From NCBI GenBank assembly GCA_903885755.1, contig CAISJZ010000051.1, positions 1 to 61,822 on the forward strand: a stretch of DNA of 61,822 nt. The letters run 5' to 3'. Positions 19,092 to 27,782 of the stretch are shown piece after piece; position 1 is the first letter of the stretch; each line of letters opens with the position of its first letter. The notes beneath the pieces are model-generated. The model ran no database searches, was not told where the DNA came from, and saw only the letters and a program-made list of their open reading frames with translations. This DNA comes from an uncultured Hyphomicrobiales bacterium. GTDB lineage: Bacteria > Pseudomonadota > Alphaproteobacteria > Rhizobiales > Beijerinckiaceae. A program made the translations under genes and the position numbers.

Positions 19092-20318
19092 TCACCAAGC
19101 CAGCATTGGCAGCCTTTTCATGCGAAGCTCGCCGGCCGCGCCTGCGTAACTAGGCTGGAAGTCGACATCCTCGAGGCGCGCGCGCGGAAAGCGCGCGAGT
19201 AGCTTCCGAACCGCGATGGTGATTGTCGCGCGGCCCAGCAGATTGCCGATGCAGTGATGCGGGCCGGCGCCGAAGGTCATGATGCGCTTGGGCCGACGAT
19301 GAATATCGAAGCGTAGCGGATCGGAAAATATCCGCGGGTCATAGTTGGCGGCCAGCGGAGAAGGTCGCACCACCATGCCCTTGTCGATGCGTGTTCCCCC
19401 AACCCCGGTATCGCGCGTCGCGATCCGCGGGAATGTGAAGTAGCCGTTGCCCGCCAGACGGAGACACTCCTCGATCGCTTCGGGAATGAGCGAAGGGTCG
19501 TTCACGAGTTGTCTTGCCTGATCGGGGTGGGAGTAGATCAGGTGAAGGGCGCCGGAACTTGACCGCGGGGTTGTCGCGAGCGCGCCAAAAATCCCGAAAA
19601 TCTGATCGAATAGCTCAACATCGCTGAGTCGGTCGTCGTTGTCGCGCGCCTGTACGAGATCGCCGAGAAAATCTCCGCGCGGATGGGCGCGGCGATCGGC
19701 GATGACGTGCTTCACGAGATCGTCCGCGCGTTGATAGGCTTCAAGACATTCCGGGGGATAGGGTTGACCTGGCCTGAGCGCGGTCACGATTGGCTGCAAT
19801 TCCTGAAAATCGAGGAGTATCCGGCGCTGGCCGGCGTCGAGGTTGAGCATCGCCGTCAGCAGCACGCCAACGACAAGGCGACCGGCGTATTGGGTCATGC
19901 CATCGAAGGCGGGCCCGCCCTCCTCGATCTCGTCGAGCATGCCGTCGACGATTTCCTCAATCCGGGCTTCCATCTGCGCCGTGCGCTTGTTGGAGAAAGC
20001 GGGCATGAGCAAACGGCGCAATCGCGCATGCTGCTCGCCATCCATCTGGGTAATGAATCGCGCGCCCATGAACTTATCGTACTGCTCGTATCCCGGCCCC
20101 TTTGGCATCTCCGAGGAGAAGCGGACGGGATCGGAAAAGACCTCCTGAACGTCGGCGTATCGCCCGACGATCACTTGGGTTGGACCATTGTTGAAGACGT
20201 AAAACGGCGGTCGCGTGGCCCAGTCGGCCAGGTGCTTGCGGGCATTGGCCTTGAACTCAGGGCCAGCGAGATCAAGCTCCGTTGAGTTGGCGCGATCAAG
20301 TTCCGCGAGCGACGACAT
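19092..20318 (-). CDS. Cytochrome P450 with atypical I-helix
   Basis: A soluble bacterial P450 (408 aa). The heme-thiolate loop is FGAGPHHCIGN with Cys356, the K-helix ExxR is E284-C-L-R287, and the C-helix has H97-x3-R101 (QHARLRRLL). In the I-helix the expected A/G-G-x-D/E-T-T reads G245-A-L-A248-T-T, so the acidic residue of the proton-relay pair is replaced by Ala. No ferredoxin or ferredoxin reductase gene is adjacent. The next gene on the same strand upstream is an NMT1-like binding protein 34 nt away (20318 to 20352), probably co-transcribed. The substrate is unknown. Confidence 0.9.
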   Translation of the reverse strand: MSSLAELDRANSTELDLAGPEFKANARKHLADWATRPPFYVFNNGPTQVIVGRYADVQEVFSDPVRFSSEMPKGPGYEQYDKFMGARFITQMDGEQHARLRRLLMPAFSNKRTAQMEARIEEIVDGMLDEIEEGGPAFDGMTQYAGRLVVGVLLTAMLNLDAGQRRILLDFQELQPIVTALRPGQPYPPECLEAYQRADDLVKHVIADRRAHPRGDFLGDLVQARDNDDRLSDVELFDQIFGIFGALATTPRSSSGALHLIYSHPDQARQLVNDPSLIPEAIEECLRLAGNGYFTFPRIATRDTGVGGTRIDKGMVVRPSPLAANYDPRIFSDPLRFDIHRRPKRIMTFGAGPHHCIGNLLGRATITIAVRKLLARFPRARLEDVDFQPSYAGAAGELRMKRLPMLAW

Positions 20319-20351
20319 GATGCCTCCCTTGGCGATATTCGGTCTTGCGCG

Positions 20352-21326
20352 CTAGCGCGGCGGCAACAGCGGACCGATCTGGAATAATTCGGCCTGTTGT
20401 TCGCGGGTCAGCGGCGCGGAAATATATTTGAATTCGATCGCGTCCTGCATGGAGCGGTCAAGACCGTGCATGTCGTATGGCTGCAATTGTTGCTTGAGAG
20501 TGTGTTTGGAGCGGGTTTCCTCCACGACTTCCTCGGACGCTCCAACCATTTTGGCGACGACCTTGACCGCCTCCGGCGAGGCGTAGGCCCAGTCGAGCGC
20601 GTCCACGTAGGCCGCCATGAATTTGCGCAGAACGTCGGCCCGCCCGGCGAGCGTCGCCGCGTTGGTGATGTTGACGCGAAGCGTCAGGTTGTGCAGTCCC
20701 TCGACCTCGCTACCCCACGCCAGAATGCGGATTTTTCCGTCCTTCATTTCCTGCAAGCCAAATGGAAGAGCGCCCCAGCCAACGTCGATCTGGCCGGACA
20801 TGACGGCGGTGTAGGTCGCTGGAATACTGCCAGTCGCCGTCATCCTGGGCTTGATCTTGTAGACGTCCGCCAGACCGCTGACGAATGTGTACGTCGAGGC
20901 GCCGACCGTCGAAAATCCGACCGTCTTTCCCCCAGCGTCGGAGAACGACTTGATAGGCGAATTGGTCGGTACGTAAACGAAGGTTTCGTCCGCGCCGGTG
21001 TCCTGAATGGAAATCGCGCGAATGGGCGCGCCCTTTGAATAAGCGCCCATGACGCCGGTGAGGCCCGCCGCGAGGCCGATATCGGCGCCGCCTGAAATAA
21101 CGGCCTGCAGCGTTTCGCCGCCACCGCTGGTCGTAAGGAATTCAACATCAAGTCCATGTTTCTCGTAGATGCCCGCCGTTTTGGCGGCGATGGCGAAGGC
21201 GGTATCGTAGGTCGTGCCGCAGCCGCCGACCGCGATCTTGAGCTTGTCGAGCGCGAAAGCCGTTGTGGCGTTGAGCATCGCAACGGTCGCGACTATCCAG
21301 CGCATATTCCCAGTAAGGCCGCGCAT
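20352..21326 (-). CDS. NMT1/SsuA-like ABC transporter substrate-binding protein
   Basis: An exported binding protein (324 aa). The ATG at 21324-21326 has an excellent GGGAGGAG site; in-frame codons further upstream are not needed. A signal peptide with hydrophobic core at about 9-22 ends near A-F-A-L-D. The mature part shows IAVGGCGTTYDTAFAIAAKTAGIY (the NMT1 opening) and then GADIGLAAGLTG and WGALPFG. It lies upstream of and co-oriented with the P450 gene, hinting at uptake of that enzyme's substrate. No permease or ATPase is present. Confidence 0.82.
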   Translation of the reverse strand: MRGLTGNMRWIVATVAMLNATTAFALDKLKIAVGGCGTTYDTAFAIAAKTAGIYEKHGLDVEFLTTSGGGETLQAVISGGADIGLAAGLTGVMGAYSKGAPIRAISIQDTGADETFVYVPTNSPIKSFSDAGGKTVGFSTVGASTYTFVSGLADVYKIKPRMTATGSIPATYTAVMSGQIDVGWGALPFGLQEMKDGKIRILAWGSEVEGLHNLTLRVNITNAATLAGRADVLRKFMAAYVDALDWAYASPEAVKVVAKMVGASEEVVEETRSKHTLKQQLQPYDMHGLDRSMQDAIEFKYISAPLTREQQAELFQIGPLLPPR

Positions 21327-21514
21327 ATCTCCTCCCACGATTTTCGGCGCGCGATTTTGGTTGCCGCGACCATTTGGTATCGAGCGCATTCTACACGCAA
21401 TTTCCGGGCGTTCCAGATCGACGCGGCGGCACGGGCCCTGGCAAGCCCGCTTCAATCAGGCCGCATTGATCGACGCCGCGACGGATAGCGGCCTTGCCAG
21501 CGCCTGTCGTGGGA

Positions 21515-21588
21515 TGGAGCGGGCGAAGGGAATCGAACCCTCGTATGAAGCTTGGGAAGCTTCCGTTCTACCATTGAACTACGCCCGC
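21515..21588 (-). tRNA. tRNA-Gly (anticodon CCC)
   Basis: 74 nt including an encoded CCA. The cloverleaf folds cleanly: 7-bp acceptor (GCGGGCG/CGCCCGC), D-arm GTTC/GAAC, anticodon arm GAAGC/GCTTC with loop TTCCCAA, and T-arm with TTCGATT. The anticodon CCC reads GGG. It lies at the border between the catabolic region to the left and more conserved genes to the right. Confidence 0.96.
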
Positions 21589-21670
21589 TAACGACGCGGA
21601 CAATAGCCGTTTCGCCCCGCTTCAAGCAAGAGGGCGGGATGGATTGTCTCTCGGGTTCGCCGGCTTAGGT

Positions 21671-21892
21671 TCATTGGCCCCCGAGCCGGCATTTCCATCG
21701 CCAGAGCGCGACGAGCGCCCAGATCGCCTCGACGATGCCGAACGGCCACGCGCCTTGGAGAAACCCGTAGATGGATCCGAGAGCGCAGGCGCCGCCAAAG
21801 GCCAGCACGAACCAGTGACTGCGATTCTCCAGGCTGTAGCAGACCAGCATGGCGGTCACCGCGAAGAGGCCAAACAGCGTCAGTCCATCCAT
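21671..21892 (-). CDS. Small membrane protein of unknown function
   Basis: A 73-aa protein with three likely membrane segments (residues about 3-22, 28-45 and 50-64) and a basic tail (RWKCRLGG). It starts 15 bases after the acyl-CoA synthetase stop on the same strand, so it is probably co-transcribed with it. I do not recognise a family. The compact hydrophobic pattern and tight spacing argue for a real gene. Confidence 0.6.
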   Translation of the reverse strand: MDGLTLFGLFAVTAMLVCYSLENRSHWFVLAFGGACALGSIYGFLQGAWPFGIVEAIWALVALWRWKCRLGGQ

Positions 21893-21907
21893 CGGCGGGC
21901 CCGTGGT

Positions 21908-23536
21908 TCAGGCCTCCTTGGCCATTTCGCGCAGGCGGAATTTTTGGATCTTGCCGGTCGATGTCTTGGGGAGTTCGACAAAGACCACGTGGCGCGGAAC
22001 CTTGAAGCGCGCGAGATGCTCGCGGCACCAGTCGATCAGTTCGTCCTTCGTCGCCGATTTGCCTGGGCGTAGTTCCACGAAAGCGCAGGGCGTCTCGCCC
22101 CAGCGGTCGTCGGGCCTGGCCACGACGGCGGCCGCGGCGACGGCGGGGTGCTTGTAGAGCGCATCCTCGACCTCGATGGATGAAATATTCTCGCCGCCGG
22201 AAATGATGATGTCCTTGGAGCGATCCTTCAGTTGCACGTAGCCGTCGGGATATTTGACGCCGAGATCGCCGGAATGGAACCAGCCGCCAGCGAAAGCCTC
22301 GCGCGTGCTTTTGGGGTTCTTGAGGTAGCCCTTCATCACCGTATTGCCGCGGAACATGACCTCGCCCAGCGTTTCGCCATCGGCCGGGACGGGTTGCAGG
22401 GTTTCGGGATTGAGCACGTCGAGCGCTTCCAGAACGGGATAGCGGACGCCTTGCCGGGATTTTTTTGCCGCCTGTTCCGCCGAAGAGAGGACGTTCCATT
22501 CATCGTGCCATTCGTTGACGACGGATGGGCCATAAACCTCGGTCAGTCCATAAACGTGCGTGACGTTGAAGCCGGCTTCCTTCATCGCGGCCAGCACGGC
22601 CTCGGGCGGCGGCGCGGCGGCGGTCATGAATTCGACGATATGCGGCAAGGGCTTTTTCTCTTCGGCCGGTGCGTTGAGAAGCGTCGACATGACGATCGGC
22701 GCGCCGCAGAGATGCGAGACTTTTTCCGAGGCGATGAGGTCGAACATGGTCTTCGCGCGGACTTGTCGCAGGCATACCTGAACGCCGGCCGCGAGCACGA
22801 TCGACCAGGGAAAACACCAGCCGTTGCAATGGAACATTGGCAGCGTCCAGAGATAGACGGGATGTCGGCCGAGATCGCCGGTCAACAGATTGCCCATGGC
22901 GAGCAGATAGGCGCCGCGATGGTGATAGACGACGCCCTTGGGGTCGCCCGTGGTGCCGGAGGTGTAATTGAGCGCGATCGCGTCCCATTCATCGTCAGGC
23001 ATTTTCCAGGCGAAGTCCGGGTCGCCGGACGCAAGGAAAGCCTCGTATTCGATGGAGCCGATGCGCTCTCCAGCGCCGGAATATTCGGGATCGTCGTAGT
23101 CAATGACAAACGGCCGGGTTTTGGCCAGCGCGAGCGCTTCCTTCACCACGCCCGAAAACTCGCGATCGACGATCAGGACCTTTGTTTCGGCGTGGTCGAA
23201 GGTGAAAGCGAGAATAGCCGCGTCAAGGCGCGTGTTCATCGTGTTGAGCACGCCGCCGGTCATCGGCACGCCATAATGGCACTCTGCCATCGCCGGCGTG
23301 TTGGCTAACATCACGGAAACCGTATCGCCCTTGCCGATTCCCTTGTCGGCGAGGGTCGAGGCGAGCCGCCGGGCGCGCGCGTAAAAGGATTTGTAATCGC
23401 GACGGATCGCGCCATGAACGATGGCGAGCCGGTCGGGAAAGACCGAGGCCGAGCGTTCAAGAAAGGCAACCGGCGTGAGCGGCTGAAAGTTCGCCGGATT
23501 GCGATCGAGATCGGTGTCATAGGCGGACTTGGTCAT
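21908..23536 (-). CDS. AMP-forming acyl-CoA synthetase
   Basis: A 542-aa member of the ANL superfamily (adenylation then thioesterification of a carboxylic acid). The P-loop-like A3 motif is YTSGTTGDPKGV; further motifs are YGLTEVYGP (A5), the A7/A8 stretch GWFHSGDLGVKYPDGY and DRSKDIIISGGENISSIEVE, and the catalytic Lys of A10 in PKTSTGKIQKF. ATG 23536 with GGGAG upstream is preferred over a TTG five codons earlier. It resembles medium-chain or methylmercaptopropionate-type CoA ligases, but the substrate is not fixed by the sequence I can read. A small membrane protein gene follows immediately. Confidence 0.9.
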   Translation of the reverse strand: MTKSAYDTDLDRNPANFQPLTPVAFLERSASVFPDRLAIVHGAIRRDYKSFYARARRLASTLADKGIGKGDTVSVMLANTPAMAECHYGVPMTGGVLNTMNTRLDAAILAFTFDHAETKVLIVDREFSGVVKEALALAKTRPFVIDYDDPEYSGAGERIGSIEYEAFLASGDPDFAWKMPDDEWDAIALNYTSGTTGDPKGVVYHHRGAYLLAMGNLLTGDLGRHPVYLWTLPMFHCNGWCFPWSIVLAAGVQVCLRQVRAKTMFDLIASEKVSHLCGAPIVMSTLLNAPAEEKKPLPHIVEFMTAAAPPPEAVLAAMKEAGFNVTHVYGLTEVYGPSVVNEWHDEWNVLSSAEQAAKKSRQGVRYPVLEALDVLNPETLQPVPADGETLGEVMFRGNTVMKGYLKNPKSTREAFAGGWFHSGDLGVKYPDGYVQLKDRSKDIIISGGENISSIEVEDALYKHPAVAAAAVVARPDDRWGETPCAFVELRPGKSATKDELIDWCREHLARFKVPRHVVFVELPKTSTGKIQKFRLREMAKEA

Positions 23537-23615
23537 CGGGCGCTCCCCCAAGGTTTCTTGGCGAGACGCACCTTACCCCATGGAATGCCGGTCCGCAGTT
23601 CTCCCTTTGGGGCAG

Positions 23616-24833
23616 TCAGATGGTCGCGAGTCGCCGCGTGGACTTGCGGACAGCGATGTCGTCCATGGCGACGCGGCGAAGGATGAGGACGAACAAGGCC
23701 AGCATGGCCGCCAGTCCAAACGGCAAATGCACCGCCATGGCGATCGGTCGCGCGATGATTGGCGCGACGAAAACAAGCGCGAGGAGCGATTTTTCCCAAG
23801 GCAGGAAGCCGCGCTCAAGGCCATGGGCGACCATGTACGCGATGGCCGGACCGAGCATGACGAGGTCATAGTCGAAGCAATAGGGCGTCGCCAGCATGGC
23901 CCCGGTCATCAGGATCGACGATTTCAGGCGCCGGTCCGCGCCGCCGCGCCAGGCGCCAATCACGCAGAGGGTAACGGCTGCGAGCAGCGCGCCGTGCAGT
24001 ACGTAGGCGAGGGGCACGGGGCCGCCCAGCATCCGGACCGCCGCGAAGAGACTTTGCATCTTGTGGAAGCCGGTATTGCTGTATTCAAGCCCGTACATAC
24101 GCGAATAGGGCAGGCTGTCGCGGAAGGCCGTCCACGCCTCGGGACCATAGGCCAGAAAAGTCGCGAGCGTCATGAGCGCGAGGGTGACGGCGGCCGAGGC
24201 GACGGCCCTCCAGCGCCCTCCCGCCGCCAGCGCCAGGGGGATCAGCAGCCCGTACTGCGGCTTGAAGGCGAGCAGCGCGAACAGGGCGCCCGCCATCAGC
24301 GGGCGGCGATCGAGCAGAACGAGGCCCCCGGCCATCAGGCCGGCAGCGAGGAAGCCGGTCTGGCCGTGGCCGAAATTGATATAGACCGCCGGAAAGGCCG
24401 CCGCCGCCAGCAGGGCGTTGGGCGTGTCGAGAATACCGCGAATGCTGGCGAGATAGATCGGCAGCGTTCCGAACATCCAGACGAAGAAAGCCACCATGTA
24501 AGGCAGGGTTGCGAGAATGCTTGCGACAACGAGAAAATAGGGTGGGTAGTTCCAGGTGTAGATGGCGGCGGTGTCGCCGAAAATGTCGCGCTGGCGCTGG
24601 AAATGCGTCTTCATGTCATAGGGTTTGGCCGGTTGGCCTTCGTTGACGAAGGTTCCGGCGGCGTAGACTTCCGAGAAGTCGGCGCCAAGCTGTTGGCCCT
24701 GCGCGTCGCGCCCGTCTTTCGCCATGACGAACCAGGCGCCTGTGCCGAGGATATAGGCGACGATCAGCATGAGGGAATAGGTGCGGACGCGTTGCGCGGT
24801 GATCCAGCCGCCATCCCGCAAATTCGCCAGCAT
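23616..24833 (-). CDS. DUF2029 / GT87-like polytopic membrane protein
   Basis: A 405-aa integral membrane protein with about 9-10 hydrophobic segments, the first at 20-38. The region SEVYAAGTFVNEGQPAKPYD with an early acidic loop, TWNYPPYFLV, and FGHGQTGFLAAGLMAGGL match the DUF2029 (glycosyltransferase family 87) class, which includes polyprenyl-phosphate-mannose-dependent alpha-mannosyltransferases of the GT-C fold. The donor and acceptor are not inferable. It lies between the acyl-CoA synthetase and a TauE/SafE exporter, all on the minus strand but with gaps of about 75-80 bases. Confidence 0.8.
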   Translation of the reverse strand: MLANLRDGGWITAQRVRTYSLMLIVAYILGTGAWFVMAKDGRDAQGQQLGADFSEVYAAGTFVNEGQPAKPYDMKTHFQRQRDIFGDTAAIYTWNYPPYFLVVASILATLPYMVAFFVWMFGTLPIYLASIRGILDTPNALLAAAAFPAVYINFGHGQTGFLAAGLMAGGLVLLDRRPLMAGALFALLAFKPQYGLLIPLALAAGGRWRAVASAAVTLALMTLATFLAYGPEAWTAFRDSLPYSRMYGLEYSNTGFHKMQSLFAAVRMLGGPVPLAYVLHGALLAAVTLCVIGAWRGGADRRLKSSILMTGAMLATPYCFDYDLVMLGPAIAYMVAHGLERGFLPWEKSLLALVFVAPIIARPIAMAVHLPFGLAAMLALFVLILRRVAMDDIAVRKSTRRLATI

Positions 24834-24907
24834 TCCCGTTCTCCTTGTGGCGCGCGCTCGCGCTCAACCAGGATGACGGAGAACCGCTAAAAGGCGATTA
24901 AGGCTGA

Positions 24908-25678
24908 TCAGGCGCTCTTCATCAGCCCGTGCGAGCCGTCCCAGATCAGCTTTAGCCCGACGAGGAAGGTCAGCGCCTTCACGATTGGATAGAACTTCGC
25001 GCCGGACATGCGGCGAACCATCCAGACGCCAAGAAACGTCGAGCCAACGGCAACGGGGATCAACACCGCGGACGTGGACAGATTGGCCGTCGATACCTGC
25101 CCGAGTCCAATGAAGGCGATGAATTTCACCCAGTTCACAATGGCGAACAGCATCGTCATCGTGCCCGCAAAGACTGGCGGGGCGAGTTTCTGGGGCATCA
25201 TGTAAACCTGGATCGGAGGCCCGCCCGCGTTGGCGATGAAGCTGGTGAACCCGCCGATCGTGGCCCAGAGTGTCGCTTTGGCAAGCGCCGGTTGGGTTGG
25301 CGGCGTGTCGGCGCCGGCCCGCACATTGGTGAGGACGAAGCCGGCGGCGATAAACCCCACCATCAACTGGACGGCGGCGGGGGTGACCCGTGCCGCGAGA
25401 ACCGCGCCGATGGCGATGCCGATCATCGTGCCCGGCAGGCAGGCGCGGACGTTCCGCCAGTCGATATGCGAACGATAGGCCCAGAGGCTGACGACATCCT
25501 GCAGCATCAGAATGGGCAGCGTGATCGCCGCCGCCTGGACCGGCGAGATGACAAGACTCATCAGCGGCAGGGAGAGACCGCCAAGGCCAGAAAACCCACC
25601 CTTGCCCATGCCATTGCACATCACGGCTGGAATCGCGACGACGTAGAAAAGCCAGTCCGTGATCATGCCTTCGTCCAA
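24908..25678 (-). CDS. TauE/SafE (TSUP) family anion exporter
   Basis: A 256-aa polytopic protein with about eight hydrophobic helices. It opens with GMGKGGFSGLGGLSLPLMSL, the Gly-rich family motif after the first helix, and has a repeat of the motif in the second half (GFTSFIANAGGPPIQVYM), the internal duplication typical of TSUP proteins. Family members export sulfite, sulfoacetate or other organosulfur anions. It lies near a SulP-type transporter (27.8 kb), but the two are not in one operon. Confidence 0.87.
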   Translation of the reverse strand: MDEGMITDWLFYVVAIPAVMCNGMGKGGFSGLGGLSLPLMSLVISPVQAAAITLPILMLQDVVSLWAYRSHIDWRNVRACLPGTMIGIAIGAVLAARVTPAAVQLMVGFIAAGFVLTNVRAGADTPPTQPALAKATLWATIGGFTSFIANAGGPPIQVYMMPQKLAPPVFAGTMTMLFAIVNWVKFIAFIGLGQVSTANLSTSAVLIPVAVGSTFLGVWMVRRMSGAKFYPIVKALTFLVGLKLIWDGSHGLMKSA

Positions 25679-25803
25679 TGCGCGAATTGGTCGCGCTTCG
25701 CTTGCCTCCGGCTCCGCCTAAGAGCTAATCCGCCGACGGTTGCCATATGGCGCGCGTGGTCGCACAAAATCCGCGAGGATCGAGGCAGGGATCGGAGTCG
25801 ACG

Positions 25804-27705
25804 ATGGCGAGCCGTTACGCACAAGTTTATGCCGCCTGGCAAAAGGACCCGCAAGCCTTTTGGGCCGAGGCCGCCCGCGAGATCGACTGGATCGAGCCGC
25901 CGCGCGTCATTTTCGATGAAAAAGCCGGGGTTTATGGCCACTGGTTTCCCGACGCGGTCTGTAACACCTGCTGGAACGCGGTGGATCGTCATGTGAAGGC
26001 TGGCCATGGGGAGCGGCCAGCAATCATCTACGACAGTCCGGTCACCGATACGAAAAGGACGATCAGCTACGCCAGCCTGCTCGACGAGGTCGAGACGCTC
26101 GCCGCCGTTCTGCGCGATTTCAATGTCGGAAAGGGCGATCGCGTGATCGTCTACATGCCGATGATTCCCGAGGCGATCATCGGCATGCTCGCCTGCGCGC
26201 GCATTGGCGCCATTCACTCCGTCGTGTTCGGCGGCTTCGCGGCGCGCGAACTGGCCACGCGGATCGACGACGCCAAGCCGAAACTCGTGCTCGCGGCGTC
26301 CTGCGGCATCGAGCCGGGCCGGATTGTCCACTACAAGCCGCTGCTCGATCAGGCGATCGAACTGTCGACGTCAAAGCCGCACGCCGTTCTGATGTTCCAG
26401 CGCGATCAGGGTCACGCGAGTCTTGTCGCCGGGCGGGACCATGACTGGGCCAAATCCGTCGCGAACGCGCGCGCGGCCGGTCAGCGCGCGGCGTGCACGC
26501 CGCTGAAGGCGACCGATCCGCTGTACGTTCTCTACACGTCTGGCACGACGGGCATTCCCAAGGGCGTGGTGCGCGACAACGGCGGCCACATGGTCGCGCT
26601 CAAATGGTCGATGAAGAATCTCTATGGCATCGATCCCGGGGAAGTGTTCTGGGCCGCGTCGGATGTCGGCTGGGTCGTTGGTCACAGCTACATCGTCTAT
26701 GCTCCACTGCTGCATGGCGCGACGACGATCCTCTATGAAGGCAAGCCCGTTGGCACGCCAGACGCGGGCGCCTTCTGGCGCGTGATCGAGGAACACAACA
26801 TTGTCGCGTTGTTCACCGCGCCCACGGCATTCCGCGCGATCAAGAAGGAAGACCCGAACGCGGAGCATCTGAAAAAATATTCCACGAAATCGCTGCGGAC
26901 CCTGTTCCTCGCCGGCGAGCGCGCCGACCCGGACACGGTGCAATGGGCGGAACGAATACTGGGCGTGCCAGTCATCGATCACTGGTGGCAGACGGAAACG
27001 GGCTGGTGCATTGTTGGCAATCCGGTCGGTCTTGGCCAGTTGCCGGTCAAGCATGGTTCGCCGACCGTGCCAATGCCCGGTTACGACGTGCGGATCGTCG
27101 ATGAAGCGGCTAAACCCGTCGCGGATGGCAGGATGGGTTCGATTGTCGTGAAACTGCCATTGCCTCCCGGCGCCCTGCCGACGCTCTGGCAAAATGACGA
27201 ACGCATGCGCGAAAGCTATCTCGTGGATTTTCCGGGCTATTACAAAACCGCCGACGCGGGCTACCGCGACGCGGACGGCTATCTCTACATCATGGGCAGA
27301 ACCGACGACATCATCAACGTCGCGGGCCATCGTTTGTCCACCGGCGGCATGGAAGAAGTGCTGGCGTCGCACCCCGATGTCGCGGAATGCGCGGTCATCG
27401 GCATGAAGGACTCACTGAAGGGCGAGGCGCCTTGCGGCTTTATCGTCCTGAAGTCCGGCGTCACGCGCCCGCACGCCGACATTGAAAAGGAAATCGTCGC
27501 GCTGGTGCGCGAGAAGATTGGCCCGGTCGCGGCTTTCAAGGTCGCGGTGACGGTCGGGCGCCTGCCCAAGACGCGTTCTGGCAAGATCCTGCGTGGCACG
27601 ATGAAAAAGATCGCCGATCACGACGAATGGTCGATGCCCGCGACGGTGGACGATCCCGCGATCTTCGAGGAGATCGGCGACGCGTTGAAGCACAAGGGCG
27701 TCTGA
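25804..27705 (+). CDS. prpE: Propionyl-CoA synthetase (PrpE-type)
   Basis: A 633-aa acetyl-/propionyl-CoA synthetase-like enzyme that activates propionate. Motifs: YTSGTTGIPKGVVRDNGG (nucleotide binding), the A5 region HWWQTETGW typical of ACS/PrpE, GRTDDIINVAGHRLSTGGMEE, and the catalytic Lys in PKTRSGKILRGTMKK. The N-terminal YAQVYAAWQKDPQAFWAEAA matches the ACS N-terminal domain. Start at ATG 25804 with GGAG at 25792-25795 gives a family-like N-terminus (E. coli PrpE 628 aa). With phaA/phaB nearby, propionyl-CoA could feed mixed polyester synthesis; the methylcitrate genes are not in the window. Confidence 0.92.
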   Translation: MASRYAQVYAAWQKDPQAFWAEAAREIDWIEPPRVIFDEKAGVYGHWFPDAVCNTCWNAVDRHVKAGHGERPAIIYDSPVTDTKRTISYASLLDEVETLAAVLRDFNVGKGDRVIVYMPMIPEAIIGMLACARIGAIHSVVFGGFAARELATRIDDAKPKLVLAASCGIEPGRIVHYKPLLDQAIELSTSKPHAVLMFQRDQGHASLVAGRDHDWAKSVANARAAGQRAACTPLKATDPLYVLYTSGTTGIPKGVVRDNGGHMVALKWSMKNLYGIDPGEVFWAASDVGWVVGHSYIVYAPLLHGATTILYEGKPVGTPDAGAFWRVIEEHNIVALFTAPTAFRAIKKEDPNAEHLKKYSTKSLRTLFLAGERADPDTVQWAERILGVPVIDHWWQTETGWCIVGNPVGLGQLPVKHGSPTVPMPGYDVRIVDEAAKPVADGRMGSIVVKLPLPPGALPTLWQNDERMRESYLVDFPGYYKTADAGYRDADGYLYIMGRTDDIINVAGHRLSTGGMEEVLASHPDVAECAVIGMKDSLKGEAPCGFIVLKSGVTRPHADIEKEIVALVREKIGPVAAFKVAVTVGRLPKTRSGKILRGTMKKIADHDEWSMPATVDDPAIFEEIGDALKHKGV

Positions 27706-27722
27706 CCGCGATTGACGCGGTC
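27704..27722 (+). terminator. Hairpin overlapping the prpE stop
   Basis: A perfect 7-bp stem (GACCGCG / CGCGGTC) with a 5-nt loop begins in the prpE stop codon. There is no following T-run, so it is a weak terminator candidate. Confidence 0.35.
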
Positions 27723-27782
27723 GCCGATGAGGGCCCATCCTGTGATGTCGCGTTTCCGGCGTGACGGGATGGAGCGTCTGAA

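Noticed and set aside
21214..21591. An open frame ending in GIEPSYEAWEASVLPLNYAR
   Set aside because: Its last part is the antisense of the tRNA-Gly gene, a familiar artefact; no family-like start.
21500..21600. Attachment-site duplication of the tRNA-Gly end
   Set aside because: No second copy of the tRNA 3' end longer than about 11 bases was found in the window.
22232..23308. Plus-strand open frame opposite the acyl-CoA synthetase
   Set aside because: Antisense shadow; the minus-strand gene has all ANL motifs.
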